64,000 bases of DNA, taken from contig NZ_JAFGYY010000011.1 of NCBI RefSeq assembly GCF_017491605.1, forward strand, positions 159,661 through 223,660. The letters are read 5' to 3'. The DNA comes from Pseudomonas sp. 30_B. Its GTDB lineage: Bacteria; Pseudomonadota; Gammaproteobacteria; Pseudomonadales; Pseudomonadaceae. The notes beneath the pieces are model-generated. The model made no database searches. It saw nothing but the letters and a program-made list of their open reading frames with translations, and was not told where the DNA came from. Positions within the stretch are counted from its first letter, which is position 1. Every line of letters begins with the position of its first letter. The position numbers were made by a program, and so were the translations under genes. Shown one piece after another: positions 8,080 through 15,817 of this stretch.

Positions 8080-9237
8080 TCAACGCCGGCGGTCGAGAAA
8101 ATTCACCACCAGCCGGTCGAGGGAGCCCCATAGCCGTTCACGCACGCGCTTCCACCAGGGCCGGGCGTGCCAGCTGCCGAGGTCTATCTCGCGGCTCTGC
8201 TCGAAGTCCGTGCACAAACACTCGGCGACCGCCGCAGTGAACTGCGGATCGAACGCTTCTACATTGGCCTCCAGATTGAAGCGAAGGTTCCAATGATCGA
8301 AGTTGCAGGAGCCGACACTGGTCCAGTCATCGACCAGTACCATCTTCAGATGAAGAAAACGTGGCTGGTACTCGAAGATCCGCACGCCCGCACGCAACAG
8401 GCGTGGGTAATAGCGCTGGCCAGCATAGCGTACCGGCGCATGATCGGTGAGCCGGCCGGTGAGCAGCAGGCGCACGTCGACACCGCGTTTGGCGGCCTTG
8501 TGCAGCGCGCGACGGACCTTCCAGGTCGGCAGGAAATACGGCGTGGCCAGCCAGATGCGCGTGTGTGCCCCACGCAGTGAGCGAACCAGCGACTGCAGGA
8601 TGTCGCGATGCTGGCTGGCGTCCGCGTAGGCGACCCGCGCCAGGCCATCCCCCGCACTGGGGAGCGGCGGCAGGCGGGTCAGCAGTACCTCCTCGCGGGG
8701 CTTCCACGCGCGCACGCCGAAGGTGGCGTGCCACTGGCGCTCGAACAGGCGCTGCCAGTCGGCGACGATGGCGCCGGTCATTTCCACCATCACTTCGTGC
8801 CAGTCGCTGCGGTTGTCCCGCGCCGACCAGAACTCGTCGGTAGCGCCCGTGCCGCCGACATAGGCGATGCGTCCATCCACCAGCAGCAGCTTGCGGTGGT
8901 CGCGGTACAGGTTGCGCAGCCCGGCCTTCCAGTTCAGCGGGTTGTACTGGCGCAGCTCGCCGCCCGCCTCCACCAGCTGCCGCGTCCAGGCGCTGGAAAG
9001 CTTCAGGCTGCCAAAGGCATCGAACAGGCAGCGCACCCGCACACCGCGCGCGCAGGCGGCCAGCAGATGGTCCAGAAGAGCCTCGGCGCAACTGCCGCTC
9101 TCCACCAGGTAGAGCTCCAGCTCGACCTGGCGCTCGGCGCTGTCGATGGCCTCGAACATGCGCGGGAAGAAGCGCTCTCCATCGCAGAGCAGGGCGAAGC
9201 GGTTGGCGCTTCGCCAGGGGAAGATAGGTCCGCTCAC
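8080..9237 (-). CDS. clsB: Cardiolipin synthase ClsB-type phospholipase D family protein
   Basis: Phosphatidyltransferase that makes cardiolipin at the inner membrane. Two HKD motifs are intact: H114-K116-D121 (HRKLLLVDGRIAYVGG) and H296-K298-D303 (HLKMVLVDDWTSVGSCNFD). The 385-residue length and lack of N-terminal TM helices fit ClsB rather than ClsA. The start is GTG 9237, overlapping the TGA of the upstream yceI gene, so the two are coupled. Assignment within the PLD family is by length and motif spacing. A phosphatidylethanolamine-using ClsC-like activity is possible. Confidence 0.85.
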   Translation of the reverse strand: MSGPIFPWRSANRFALLCDGERFFPRMFEAIDSAERQVELELYLVESGSCAEALLDHLLAACARGVRVRCLFDAFGSLKLSSAWTRQLVEAGGELRQYNPLNWKAGLRNLYRDHRKLLLVDGRIAYVGGTGATDEFWSARDNRSDWHEVMVEMTGAIVADWQRLFERQWHATFGVRAWKPREEVLLTRLPPLPSAGDGLARVAYADASQHRDILQSLVRSLRGAHTRIWLATPYFLPTWKVRRALHKAAKRGVDVRLLLTGRLTDHAPVRYAGQRYYPRLLRAGVRIFEYQPRFLHLKMVLVDDWTSVGSCNFDHWNLRFNLEANVEAFDPQFTAAVAECLCTDFEQSREIDLGSWHARPWWKRVRERLWGSLDRLVVNFLDRRR

Positions 9238-9809
9238 CGTGAGGCGAAGATCAGCACGGCGCCCACCGGCACCGACAGGCCGATGCTGTTCAGCCCGGCC
9301 AGTTTGCGCAGCTGGGCCACGCCCGGGGCCAGGCCGAAGTCAGCGGCGTTGACCACCACCGGCGAAAGCGTCACCACCTGGAAGCGGTGTTCGTCCAGGC
9401 GGGTGATCAGCACGTCGGTGCGATAGTCCTTCGACTGACCGCGCAGCTCCAGGCGCAGCGGCAGACGCATCTCCATCTGTACGCCACTGGCCAGGTCAGT
9501 GATCGGCCGCAGGTCCAGACGGGCGGTGATCCGCGCATCCGGGTACTTCTCGGTGTCGAACAGCGTCTCGCGCACCCGCTCGTCGCGCAGCGGAATGCCG
9601 GTGCTCACCGAGTCCATCTCGATGCGTAGTTCGGCCTGCCCGTGTTCGTCGACCTTGCCGTGCATCACCAGGAAGCGGCTCACCTCGGCGACGTCGGTGT
9701 TCTTGCTGGTGACGAAGGTCAGCCGCGACGACTCGTAGTCGAGGTACCAGGCAGCCTGGGCGGAGGCGGCGAATCCAGCCGCGAGGAGGAAGGCGAACAG
9801 CGAGCGCAT
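9234..9809 (-). CDS. YceI-family periplasmic lipid-binding-like protein (copy 1)
   Basis: 191-residue exported protein of the lipocalin-like YceI fold, which binds isoprenoid or other amphipathic ligands in the periplasm. The signal peptide is MRSLFAFLLAAGFAASAQA, followed by AWYLDYESSRLTFVTSKNTDVAEV. LRDERVRETLFDTEKYPDARI is the YceI core. An in-frame start 22 codons upstream would bury the signal peptide and is rejected. First gene of the operon with clsB. A second, diverged yceI copy lies at 12705-13304. Confidence 0.87.
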   Translation of the reverse strand: MRSLFAFLLAAGFAASAQAAWYLDYESSRLTFVTSKNTDVAEVSRFLVMHGKVDEHGQAELRIEMDSVSTGIPLRDERVRETLFDTEKYPDARITARLDLRPITDLASGVQMEMRLPLRLELRGQSKDYRTDVLITRLDEHRFQVVTLSPVVVNAADFGLAPGVAQLRKLAGLNSIGLSVPVGAVLIFASR

Positions 9810-9920
9810 GAAATCCCTTACATGAAAAACAGACGGAACAACGGCCAACGATAGCGGCCCGCCGATAGCTTGCAAACCAGCCGACAGGCGAGCCCTTGGG
9901 CAGGTGGCGGCGCCAATGGT

Positions 9921-10826
9921 TCAGTCGGCCAGCAAGGCGGGAATCCCGGCTACCAGCGCATCGATGGCGCAGCGAATCTTCGACGGCATGTAGCGGGTCT
10001 TCGGCCACACCGCGTGGATGTCCAGCGGCGGCAGGTTGCAGCGCCCCTTCACCACCACCAATTCGCCCAGCTTCACGTGCCGCGCCAGCAGCCAGGAAGG
10101 CAGGCGCGCCAGGCCGAAGCCCGCCACGGCAGCAGCGGTGATGGCCTGCAGGTCGTCCATGCTCAGCTGCGGGTCGATGTCGATGCGCTTTGCCTGGCCG
10201 TCGTCGTCGCGCAGGTCCCAGGGCGAAGTGACGCCGGCGACCGAATAACTGATCGCCGCATGGCCGGCCAACTCGTCAAGGTCCTGCGGCATGCCGTGCT
10301 CCGCGATATACGCAGGCGCCGCGCCGATGCTGGTGTACTGCACGCCCAGCTTGCGCGCGGCGAGCGTGGCGCTGTCGCCCAGCGGGCCGATGCGCACGGC
10401 AAGGTCGAAGCCCTCTTCCACCAGGTCGACACGGCGGTCGGTGAAGGACAGGTCGATCTTCAGCGTCGGGTACAGCCGCGCCAGCTCCAGCATCAGCGGT
10501 ACCACGCAGAGGTGGCCGAAGGAGATCGGCACGCTGACCCGCAGGCGTCCACGCGGCTCCATCCGTCCGCCTTCCAGCACGGTATGCGCGGCGTCCAGTT
10601 CGGCCAGCGCGCGCACGCAGCTGTCATAGAACACCTGGCCGTCGTCGGTGAGGTTCTGGCTGCGCGTGGTGCGCTGCAACAGGCGCACGCCGAGGCGCGC
10701 CTCCAGCCGGGCAATGGCCTTGCCCACCGCCGAGCGCGTGAGGTTCAGGCGCTCCGCCGCCACGGCGAAGCTGCCGGCATCCACCACCTGGACGAAGGTG
10801 GCGATACCATCGAATCGGTCATCCAT
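9921..10826 (-). CDS. LysR-family transcriptional regulator
   Basis: 301-residue regulator with an N-terminal winged HTH (residues about 1-60: DGIATFVQVVDAGSFAVAAERLNLTRSAVGKAIARLEARLG) and a C-terminal effector domain. It belongs to the CrgA/DsdC-like group (TRSQNLTDDGQVFYD). ATG 10826 is chosen over a GTG eleven codons upstream because homologues start with MDxFxG. It is divergent from the MFS efflux gene at 10934. A T-N11-A palindrome lies in the 107-bp gap, so it probably controls that transporter. Confidence 0.88.
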   Translation of the reverse strand: MDDRFDGIATFVQVVDAGSFAVAAERLNLTRSAVGKAIARLEARLGVRLLQRTTRSQNLTDDGQVFYDSCVRALAELDAAHTVLEGGRMEPRGRLRVSVPISFGHLCVVPLMLELARLYPTLKIDLSFTDRRVDLVEEGFDLAVRIGPLGDSATLAARKLGVQYTSIGAAPAYIAEHGMPQDLDELAGHAAISYSVAGVTSPWDLRDDDGQAKRIDIDPQLSMDDLQAITAAAVAGFGLARLPSWLLARHVKLGELVVVKGRCNLPPLDIHAVWPKTRYMPSKIRCAIDALVAGIPALLAD

Positions 10827-10892
10827 CGGCCTGCCCTTTTGAATCCTAACAAGCACCAATGATGGGACGAAATGGAGCCAATAGGGAACTTT

Positions 10893-10907
10893 ATTCTCTT
10901 CCAGAAT
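10893..10907. promoter_or_regulatory. Candidate LysR-type box (ATTCT-N5-AGAAT)
   Basis: Perfect 15-bp palindrome in T-N11-A form between the divergent LysR and MFS genes, 27 bp before the MFS start. Position and symmetry match LysR-type operators; binding is inferred. Confidence 0.5.
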
Positions 10908-10933
10908 GGAGGTCCTGAATTGGAGCCGCCCTC

Positions 10934-12433
10934 ATGACAGCCATCCACAATCCCCGCAATCTCATCGCCCTGGCCGCGGTGTGCCTGTCCTCGATGATGT
11001 TCGGCCTGGAGATTTCCAGCGTACCGGCCAGCCTGCCAGCCCTGGAGCGCGTGCTGCACGGCGATTTCCAGGACCTGCAATGGGTGATGAATGCCTACAC
11101 CATCGCCGTCACCAGCGTGCTGATGGCCGCCGGCACCCTGGCCGACCGCTTCGGCCGCAAGCGCCTGTTCGTCATCAGCCTGGCGCTGTTCGGCCTCACC
11201 TCGCTGCTCTGCGGGTTGGCGAGCAACATGCCGACCATGATCGCCGGGCGCTTCCTGCAGGGCGCGGCCGGCGGGGTCATGCTGATCTGCCAGGTGGCGG
11301 TGCTGACCAGCCAGTTCAGCGCCCCGGCCGAGCGCGTCCGCGCCTTCGCGGCATGGGGCGTGATCTTCGGCATCGGCCTGGGCTTCGGGCCGATCATCGG
11401 CAGCGCCATCGTCGCCCTGGCCAGTTGGCAATGGGTGTTCCTGGTGCACGGGCCGCTCGCCCTGCTCACCCTGGCCCTGGCGCAATACGGCGCAGTGGAA
11501 TCCCGCGACCCGGACGCCGAAAGGCTCGACCTGGGCGGCATGTTCACCCTGTCGCTGGCCGTGCTCGGCACCGTCTTCTACATCACCCAGGGCGCCGACA
11601 TGGGCTTCACCAGCCCGCGGGCGCTGGCGATCCTGCTGACCAGCCTTGCCTGCCTGGCGGCCTTCATCGTGATCGAACGTCGCGTCGCCCACCCGATGTT
11701 CGACTTCTCCGTGCTGCGCATCCGCACCTTCTCCGGTGCGATGTTCGGCTCGGCCGGGATGAATGTGAGCTTCTGGCCGCTGATGATCTACCTGCCGGTC
11801 TACTACCACGGGGTACTCGGCTATGACGACGTAAAGGCCGGCTGGTCGCTGCTCGCCTACACCCTGCCCACGCTGGTGGTGCCGCCCATCGCCGAACGCC
11901 TCGCGCATCGCTTCCAGCCGGGCTGGGTGATCCCCGGTGGGCTGTTCGTGATCGGCGCCGGCTTCTTCCTGATGCTCTGGGGCAGCACCGCCGAGGACGC
12001 CAGCTGGCTGACCCTGCTGCCCGGCTGCGTGCTGGCCGGCATCGGTCTGGGCCTGACCAACACCACGGTGACCAACACCTCCACCGCCGCCGTACCCGCG
12101 GCACGCGCCGGAATGGCCTCGGGCATCGACATGAGCGCGCGGATGATCTCCCTGGCGCTCAACATCGCGGTGATGGGGCTGCTCCTGCTCTGGGGCGTCG
12201 CCGCGGGACTGTCGGGCGTGGAAGGCGAAGCGCGTCTGCAACTGGCCGCGACCATCGCCAGCGGCCAGCTCGGTGCCGACGATCCGGAACGTGCGCGGGC
12301 CGCACTGGTGCAAGGCTTCGGCTGGGTGCTCGGGTATGGCGGTATCAGCGCCTGGCTGTTCGCCGCGGGCAGTTTCCTGGTCTTCGGCGCGCATCGGCGG
12401 TCGGGGCGTAGACTGGAAGTCGCCCGATCCTGA
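10934..12433 (+). CDS. MFS drug efflux transporter, DHA2 (14-TM) family
   Basis: 499-residue inner-membrane proton antiporter related to SmvA/EmrB-type multidrug exporters. Motif A is visible after TM2 (GTLADRFGRKRLF) and motif C-like glycine-rich TM5 at GVIFGIGLGFGPIIGS. Fourteen hydrophobic segments fit DHA2. RBS is weak (GGAGCCGCCCTC). It is transcribed divergently from a LysR gene whose likely operator overlaps its promoter. A 36-residue ORF follows 17 bp downstream. Substrates cannot be told from sequence. Confidence 0.87.
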   Translation: MTAIHNPRNLIALAAVCLSSMMFGLEISSVPASLPALERVLHGDFQDLQWVMNAYTIAVTSVLMAAGTLADRFGRKRLFVISLALFGLTSLLCGLASNMPTMIAGRFLQGAAGGVMLICQVAVLTSQFSAPAERVRAFAAWGVIFGIGLGFGPIIGSAIVALASWQWVFLVHGPLALLTLALAQYGAVESRDPDAERLDLGGMFTLSLAVLGTVFYITQGADMGFTSPRALAILLTSLACLAAFIVIERRVAHPMFDFSVLRIRTFSGAMFGSAGMNVSFWPLMIYLPVYYHGVLGYDDVKAGWSLLAYTLPTLVVPPIAERLAHRFQPGWVIPGGLFVIGAGFFLMLWGSTAEDASWLTLLPGCVLAGIGLGLTNTTVTNTSTAAVPAARAGMASGIDMSARMISLALNIAVMGLLLLWGVAAGLSGVEGEARLQLAATIASGQLGADDPERARAALVQGFGWVLGYGGISAWLFAAGSFLVFGAHRRSGRRLEVARS

Positions 12434-12450
12434 AACGCAGGAGAACCGCC

Positions 12451-12561
12451 ATGAAGATCGCACTGCTGTTCGCGCTCATCCTCGCCACCTCTGCCAGTTG
12501 TGGTTTCGGCTTCCAGGTAGAGCACCAGGTGCCCACTGTCGCGGTTACCACGCCAGTCTGA
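12451..12561 (+). CDS. 36-residue putative exported peptide
   Basis: Very small ORF MKIALLFALILATSASCGFG and onward, ending VTTPV. It has a strong ribosome site (GCAGGAGAACCGCC) 17 bp after the DHA2 transporter stop. The N-terminus is a signal-peptide-like Lys plus hydrophobic run ending near a Cys; the SAS-C context is a poor lipobox. It is either a small membrane or secreted peptide co-transcribed with the transporter, or chance. No family recognised. Confidence 0.5.
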   Translation: MKIALLFALILATSASCGFGFQVEHQVPTVAVTTPV

Positions 12562-12620
12562 CCCGCGGCTAAAAGCTGCGCTTTTCCTTGGGTATCGGCC
12601 TGCAATGGTGAGGCAGCCTT

Positions 12621-12697
12621 TCGTAGGAGCGGACTCCGTCCGCGATCAGCCGGCAAGGCCGGCGTCAGGCGGGTTCGCGAGCAAGCTCGCTCCTACG
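12621..12697. repeat. Two opposed REP elements
   Basis: REP 12621-12645 (GGAGCGGACTCCGTCCGC core) and opposed REP 12675-12697 (GCGAGCAAGCTCGCTCCTAC). A GCCGGCAAGGCCGGC stem lies between them. They separate the transporter unit from the convergent yceI operon and may stabilise mRNA 3' ends. Confidence 0.82.
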
Positions 12698-12704
12698 GGA
12701 ACCA

Positions 12705-13304
12705 TCACGGCGCCTGCTTGATCACCTGGCGGAAGCCCAGCACCGCGAACACCGGCACCTCGGGGGTGATGGACGGGAGGTTGGCGACCTCCTTGAGCGG
12801 TTCCAGCTTCTCTTCCAGATCGAAGTCGATCAGCTTTAGCACCAGCGCCTCCAGGGTGGTCACCTCGATTCGCTCCTCGCTGGACCGAATGACCAGCACC
12901 TCGGCTTTCAACCGGCGCTGCTGGCCGTGCAGATCGAGATTGAATTCGAGGGTTTCCGGCCGCGACTGGCCCACTCGCAGGTCATCGTAGAGGCTCAGGT
13001 CCAACTGGCTGGTGATGATCGCCTCCGGGTAGCGCTCGACCTCGAAGAACGAGTTGCGCATGCGCTCATCGCGCAGCGCCAGGCCACTGTCGATAGAGGC
13101 CAGCGGCACCACCAGGCGCACCGCGCCCTTGTCGTCGATCTGCCCGGAGAGCTGGTCGAAGCGCTGCACTTCCACCATCTTGCCACGCTTGACCGAGACG
13201 AAGCTGATCCGCGAGGTGTCGCCGTCCAGTTGCCACTCGGCCAGCGCCAGCGGACTGGTGAGAATCAGCAACGCTCCCATCAGCGCGCACTTCAGAGAAG
13301 ACAT
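12705..13304 (-). CDS. YceI-family periplasmic protein (copy 2)
   Basis: 199-residue exported YceI-fold protein. The signal peptide ends PLALA, then EWQLDGDTSRISFVSVKRGKM. The core LRDERMRNSFFEVERYPEAIITSQL is clearly paralogous to the copy at 9234-9809 but diverged. Two adjacent ATG codons are possible; the second (13304) has better spacing from GGAGG. It follows the 112-residue Cys-rich ORF by 43 bp and is likely the last gene of that operon. Ligand unknown. Confidence 0.85.
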   Translation of the reverse strand: MSSLKCALMGALLILTSPLALAEWQLDGDTSRISFVSVKRGKMVEVQRFDQLSGQIDDKGAVRLVVPLASIDSGLALRDERMRNSFFEVERYPEAIITSQLDLSLYDDLRVGQSRPETLEFNLDLHGQQRRLKAEVLVIRSSEERIEVTTLEALVLKLIDFDLEEKLEPLKEVANLPSITPEVPVFAVLGFRQVIKQAP

Positions 13305-13347
13305 CATTCCTCCAGAGCGGGGCGCCCCGCTCCGTGGAACGTACCCG

Positions 13348-13686
13348 TCAGTGGTTGGGCAACGCGTCCGCCTGGGGCATCAGCCGGCATCCTTCGCGCG
13401 CGCCGAGCCAGGCGGCTGTCTGGGTACTGCCGAGACCGCGGGCGGTCACCCGCTTGTGCGCTTCGTCGTCGAGGAAGGCGCTGGTCGGCACGTACTGCTT
13501 CGTATAGGCCCGGCAATAGTCCGCCGAGTTCCCCATGACGTAGCGGCAGGAGCAGTACTCCTTGGCCGTGTAGGCGCCGATGATGCCGGGGAAGGCGGCC
13601 AGGTGGACGCGGTTCTGCCAGGCCGTGGCGACAAGCAGGAGCAGCAGCAGAAGCAGCGCGGTCAGGACCGGGTGACGGCGGATCAT
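13348..13686 (-). CDS. Conserved membrane-anchored small protein, cysteine-rich
   Basis: 112-residue protein of unknown function. An N-terminal Leu-rich TM or uncleaved signal anchor (TALLLLLLLLVATAW) is followed by a periplasmic part with four cysteines (EYCSCRYVMGNSADYCRAY and later EGC). Disulfide bonds are plausible. Its ATG overlaps the TGA of the upstream serine hydrolase (13683-13686), so the pair is translationally coupled. That coupling suggests it assists or anchors the hydrolase or works on the same envelope substrate. No domain recognised. Confidence 0.72.
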   Translation of the reverse strand: MIRRHPVLTALLLLLLLLVATAWQNRVHLAAFPGIIGAYTAKEYCSCRYVMGNSADYCRAYTKQYVPTSAFLDDEAHKRVTARGLGSTQTAAWLGAREGCRLMPQADALPNH

Positions 13687-14813
13687 GGCTGCACCTCCGG
13701 CTGGGCGAAGGCCGCCTGGACGAGCTTGAGGAAGGCGTCGTGCTGGTAGCTGCCGTCGCGGTCGTCGGCATAGCGCACGATCACCAGTTTCTCTTCGGGG
13801 ATCACGTAGAGCGCCTGGCCCCAGTGGCCGAGGGCGGCGAAGGTGTCCTCCGGGGCGTTCGGCCAGGGCGCCGGGGCGCCGGCTACCGCGCGGTTCAGCC
13901 ACCACTGGCCGCCGGGTACCGCCTCGCCGGGCTTTTCCGCCTGCGGCTTGTAGTTGGGGAACGGCGCGAGGACGAACTGCAGCCACGCCTGCGGCAGCAG
14001 CTGGCGGTCCTTCCAGCGCCCGCCGCGCTGCATCAGCAGGCCGATACGGGCCATGTCGCGGGCGGTCATGTAGGCGTAGGAGGAACCGACGAAGGTACCG
14101 CTGGCATCGCGCTCCCACACCGCCGACTGGATGCCCAGTGGCTGGAACAGCGCGGTCCAGGGGTAATCCGCGTAGGCCTGCACCCCGACCATCTGCTTGA
14201 GGGTTGCCGAGAGCACGTTGCTGTCGCCGCTGGAATAGCGGAAGCGCTGCCCCGGAATCGCGTCGAGCGGGAAGTCGGCGGTAAATTTCGCCATGTCGTC
14301 GCGGCCTCGGGTGTAGAGCATCGCCACCACCGAGGAACGCACCGGCGCGTATTCGTAGTCTTCCTGCCAGGCCAGGCCCGAGGCCCAGTTGAGCAGGTGG
14401 CGCATCGTGATGTCGCGGTGCGCGGCGAACGGCGCGTAGTGGCTCGCCACCGGGTCGTCGAGCTGGAAGCGGCCCTCGCCGAAGGCCACGCCGAGCACGC
14501 TGGCCATCAGGCTCTTGCTCATCGACCAGGCCAGGTGCGGCGTCTCGGCGCGCGTCGGGCCAGCATAGCGTTCGTAGATCAGCTGGCCGTCGCGGATCAC
14601 CACCACGGCGTCGGTGCGCACGCCCTTGCGGGTGGCGTCGTCGCGAATGGGGAAGGCGTAGTTCTCGAAGGCCTGGACGGCGGCGCCGCTGGGCGTGGCA
14701 CCATGGGACCAGTCGGCCTCGGGCCAGATGTCGGTAGCCAAGGCATGGCCGCAAAGCAGGCAACTGGCGAGTGCCAGGGCGCGCAGCAGCGGGCTGCGCG
14801 GGAAGGTGGGCAT
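13683..14813 (-). CDS. Exported serine hydrolase, beta-lactamase class C / PBP4-like fold
   Basis: 376-residue periplasmic serine hydrolase. The signal peptide covers residues 1 to about 27 (ALALASCLLCGHALA). Catalytic motif 1 is S97-M-S-K100, motif 2 is Y193-S-S (YxN position) and motif 3 is the HWGQ region near the C-terminus (HxG in place of KTG). These are features of esterase or amidase-like class C relatives (6-aminohexanoate hydrolase/EstB type), so beta-lactamase activity is unlikely. ATG 14813 starts the signal peptide; an upstream start at 14846 is rejected. First gene of the operon with the Cys-rich ORF and yceI copy 2. Confidence 0.82.
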   Translation of the reverse strand: MPTFPRSPLLRALALASCLLCGHALATDIWPEADWSHGATPSGAAVQAFENYAFPIRDDATRKGVRTDAVVVIRDGQLIYERYAGPTRAETPHLAWSMSKSLMASVLGVAFGEGRFQLDDPVASHYAPFAAHRDITMRHLLNWASGLAWQEDYEYAPVRSSVVAMLYTRGRDDMAKFTADFPLDAIPGQRFRYSSGDSNVLSATLKQMVGVQAYADYPWTALFQPLGIQSAVWERDASGTFVGSSYAYMTARDMARIGLLMQRGGRWKDRQLLPQAWLQFVLAPFPNYKPQAEKPGEAVPGGQWWLNRAVAGAPAPWPNAPEDTFAALGHWGQALYVIPEEKLVIVRYADDRDGSYQHDAFLKLVQAAFAQPEVQP

Positions 14814-14924
14814 CGGTGGGCCTCTTGTTATCGGGTCGGCCCGCACCCTAGCACGGCGACGATGACGGATTAAGCGCCGATCGTGCCTAGTTCAAGGACG
14901 ATTGGCGCAATCAATCAGCCCCTC

Positions 14925-15710
14925 TCAGCGCGGCACCTGATAGTCCTCAGGTCCCAGCAGATCCATGCCGCACTGTAGGTTCTCGATCCAGTAGAGGAAG
15001 GCACTGATCATCGCCTTGCCGACGAAGGGCCGGCCGTGCTGCGGCACGATCATCTCGACGTCCATGCCGCGCACCATCGAGGCCCACAGGCGGGTGACCT
15101 TGTTGGAGGCCATGTAGCGGCGGTGGAAGCCTTCCATGTGCGGCAGGTGGGCGGCGAAGTCCTGCACGGGGTTGGCGTCGTCCACCAGGGAGGCGCCCAT
15201 GTCGCCGGAGAAAAGGATCTTGCTCACCGGATCGAAGACCTGGAAGTTGCCCACCGAATGCAGGAAGTGCGCAGGGATCATTTTCAGCTGGCAGCGCCCC
15301 AGTTGCACGGACTCGCCACGGTCCGGCAGCGAGATGACCCGGTCATAGGTGGAGATGCCGTGGTTGACCGCCAGGTAGTTGGCCGTCAGGTGCGGCAGGA
15401 AGCGCGCCCAGAGCTTGGAGCAGATGACCTTGGCGCGGGTGTGCAGTAGCCACTTGTCGAGGGCGGCGATGATGTCCGGGTCCTGGTGCGAGGCGAAGAT
15501 GTAGTCCAGGTCCTGCAGCGGGAACAGCTTGGACAGCTCCAGCGACAACGGTGTGTAGGTCAGGTCGCCACCCGGATCGAGGAGCAGGCGCTTCTCGTGG
15601 TCGACGATCAGGAACTGGTTGGACTGGACCCCGTCGCCACTCACCAGATCGTCGAAACACAGGCACTGGTGTTTGCCGTCGTCGAACAGCACGATGGGTT
15701 CGCGTCGCAT
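14925..15710 (-). CDS. ODP-type metallo-beta-lactamase-fold protein (flavodiiron-like, no flavodoxin domain)
   Basis: 261-residue MBL-fold protein resembling the di-iron domain of flavodiiron proteins. Putative metal ligands are H75, D77 and D79 (SHQDPD), H148 or H151 (AHFLHSVGNF), D170 (FSGDMGAS) and H225 (VPQHGRP). The HxDxD pattern with Ile after the last Asp matches the oxygen-binding di-iron proteins (ODP) that sense O2 without a flavodoxin domain. A good ribosome site (AGGAACTCCCCC) precedes ATG 15710. It is monocistronic as far as can be seen. An oxygen or NO sensor or reductase role is inferred from the family. Confidence 0.8.
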   Translation of the reverse strand: MRREPIVLFDDGKHQCLCFDDLVSGDGVQSNQFLIVDHEKRLLLDPGGDLTYTPLSLELSKLFPLQDLDYIFASHQDPDIIAALDKWLLHTRAKVICSKLWARFLPHLTANYLAVNHGISTYDRVISLPDRGESVQLGRCQLKMIPAHFLHSVGNFQVFDPVSKILFSGDMGASLVDDANPVQDFAAHLPHMEGFHRRYMASNKVTRLWASMVRGMDVEMIVPQHGRPFVGKAMISAFLYWIENLQCGMDLLGPEDYQVPR

Positions 15711-15817
15711 GGGGGAGTTCCTGTCGAGAGAGTGGGAAAACAGTGGGTAGCCGTGCGGATATTTCTGAGTACGACTTCAGAAACGGCCGCAAAGGCTAAC
15801 CAGCCCTTCCCTCGCGC

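Noticed and set aside
13687..14763. Upstream extension of the 112-residue Cys-rich gene
   Set aside because: It runs through the serine hydrolase in another frame; the ATGA-coupled start at 13686 begins a clean TM anchor.
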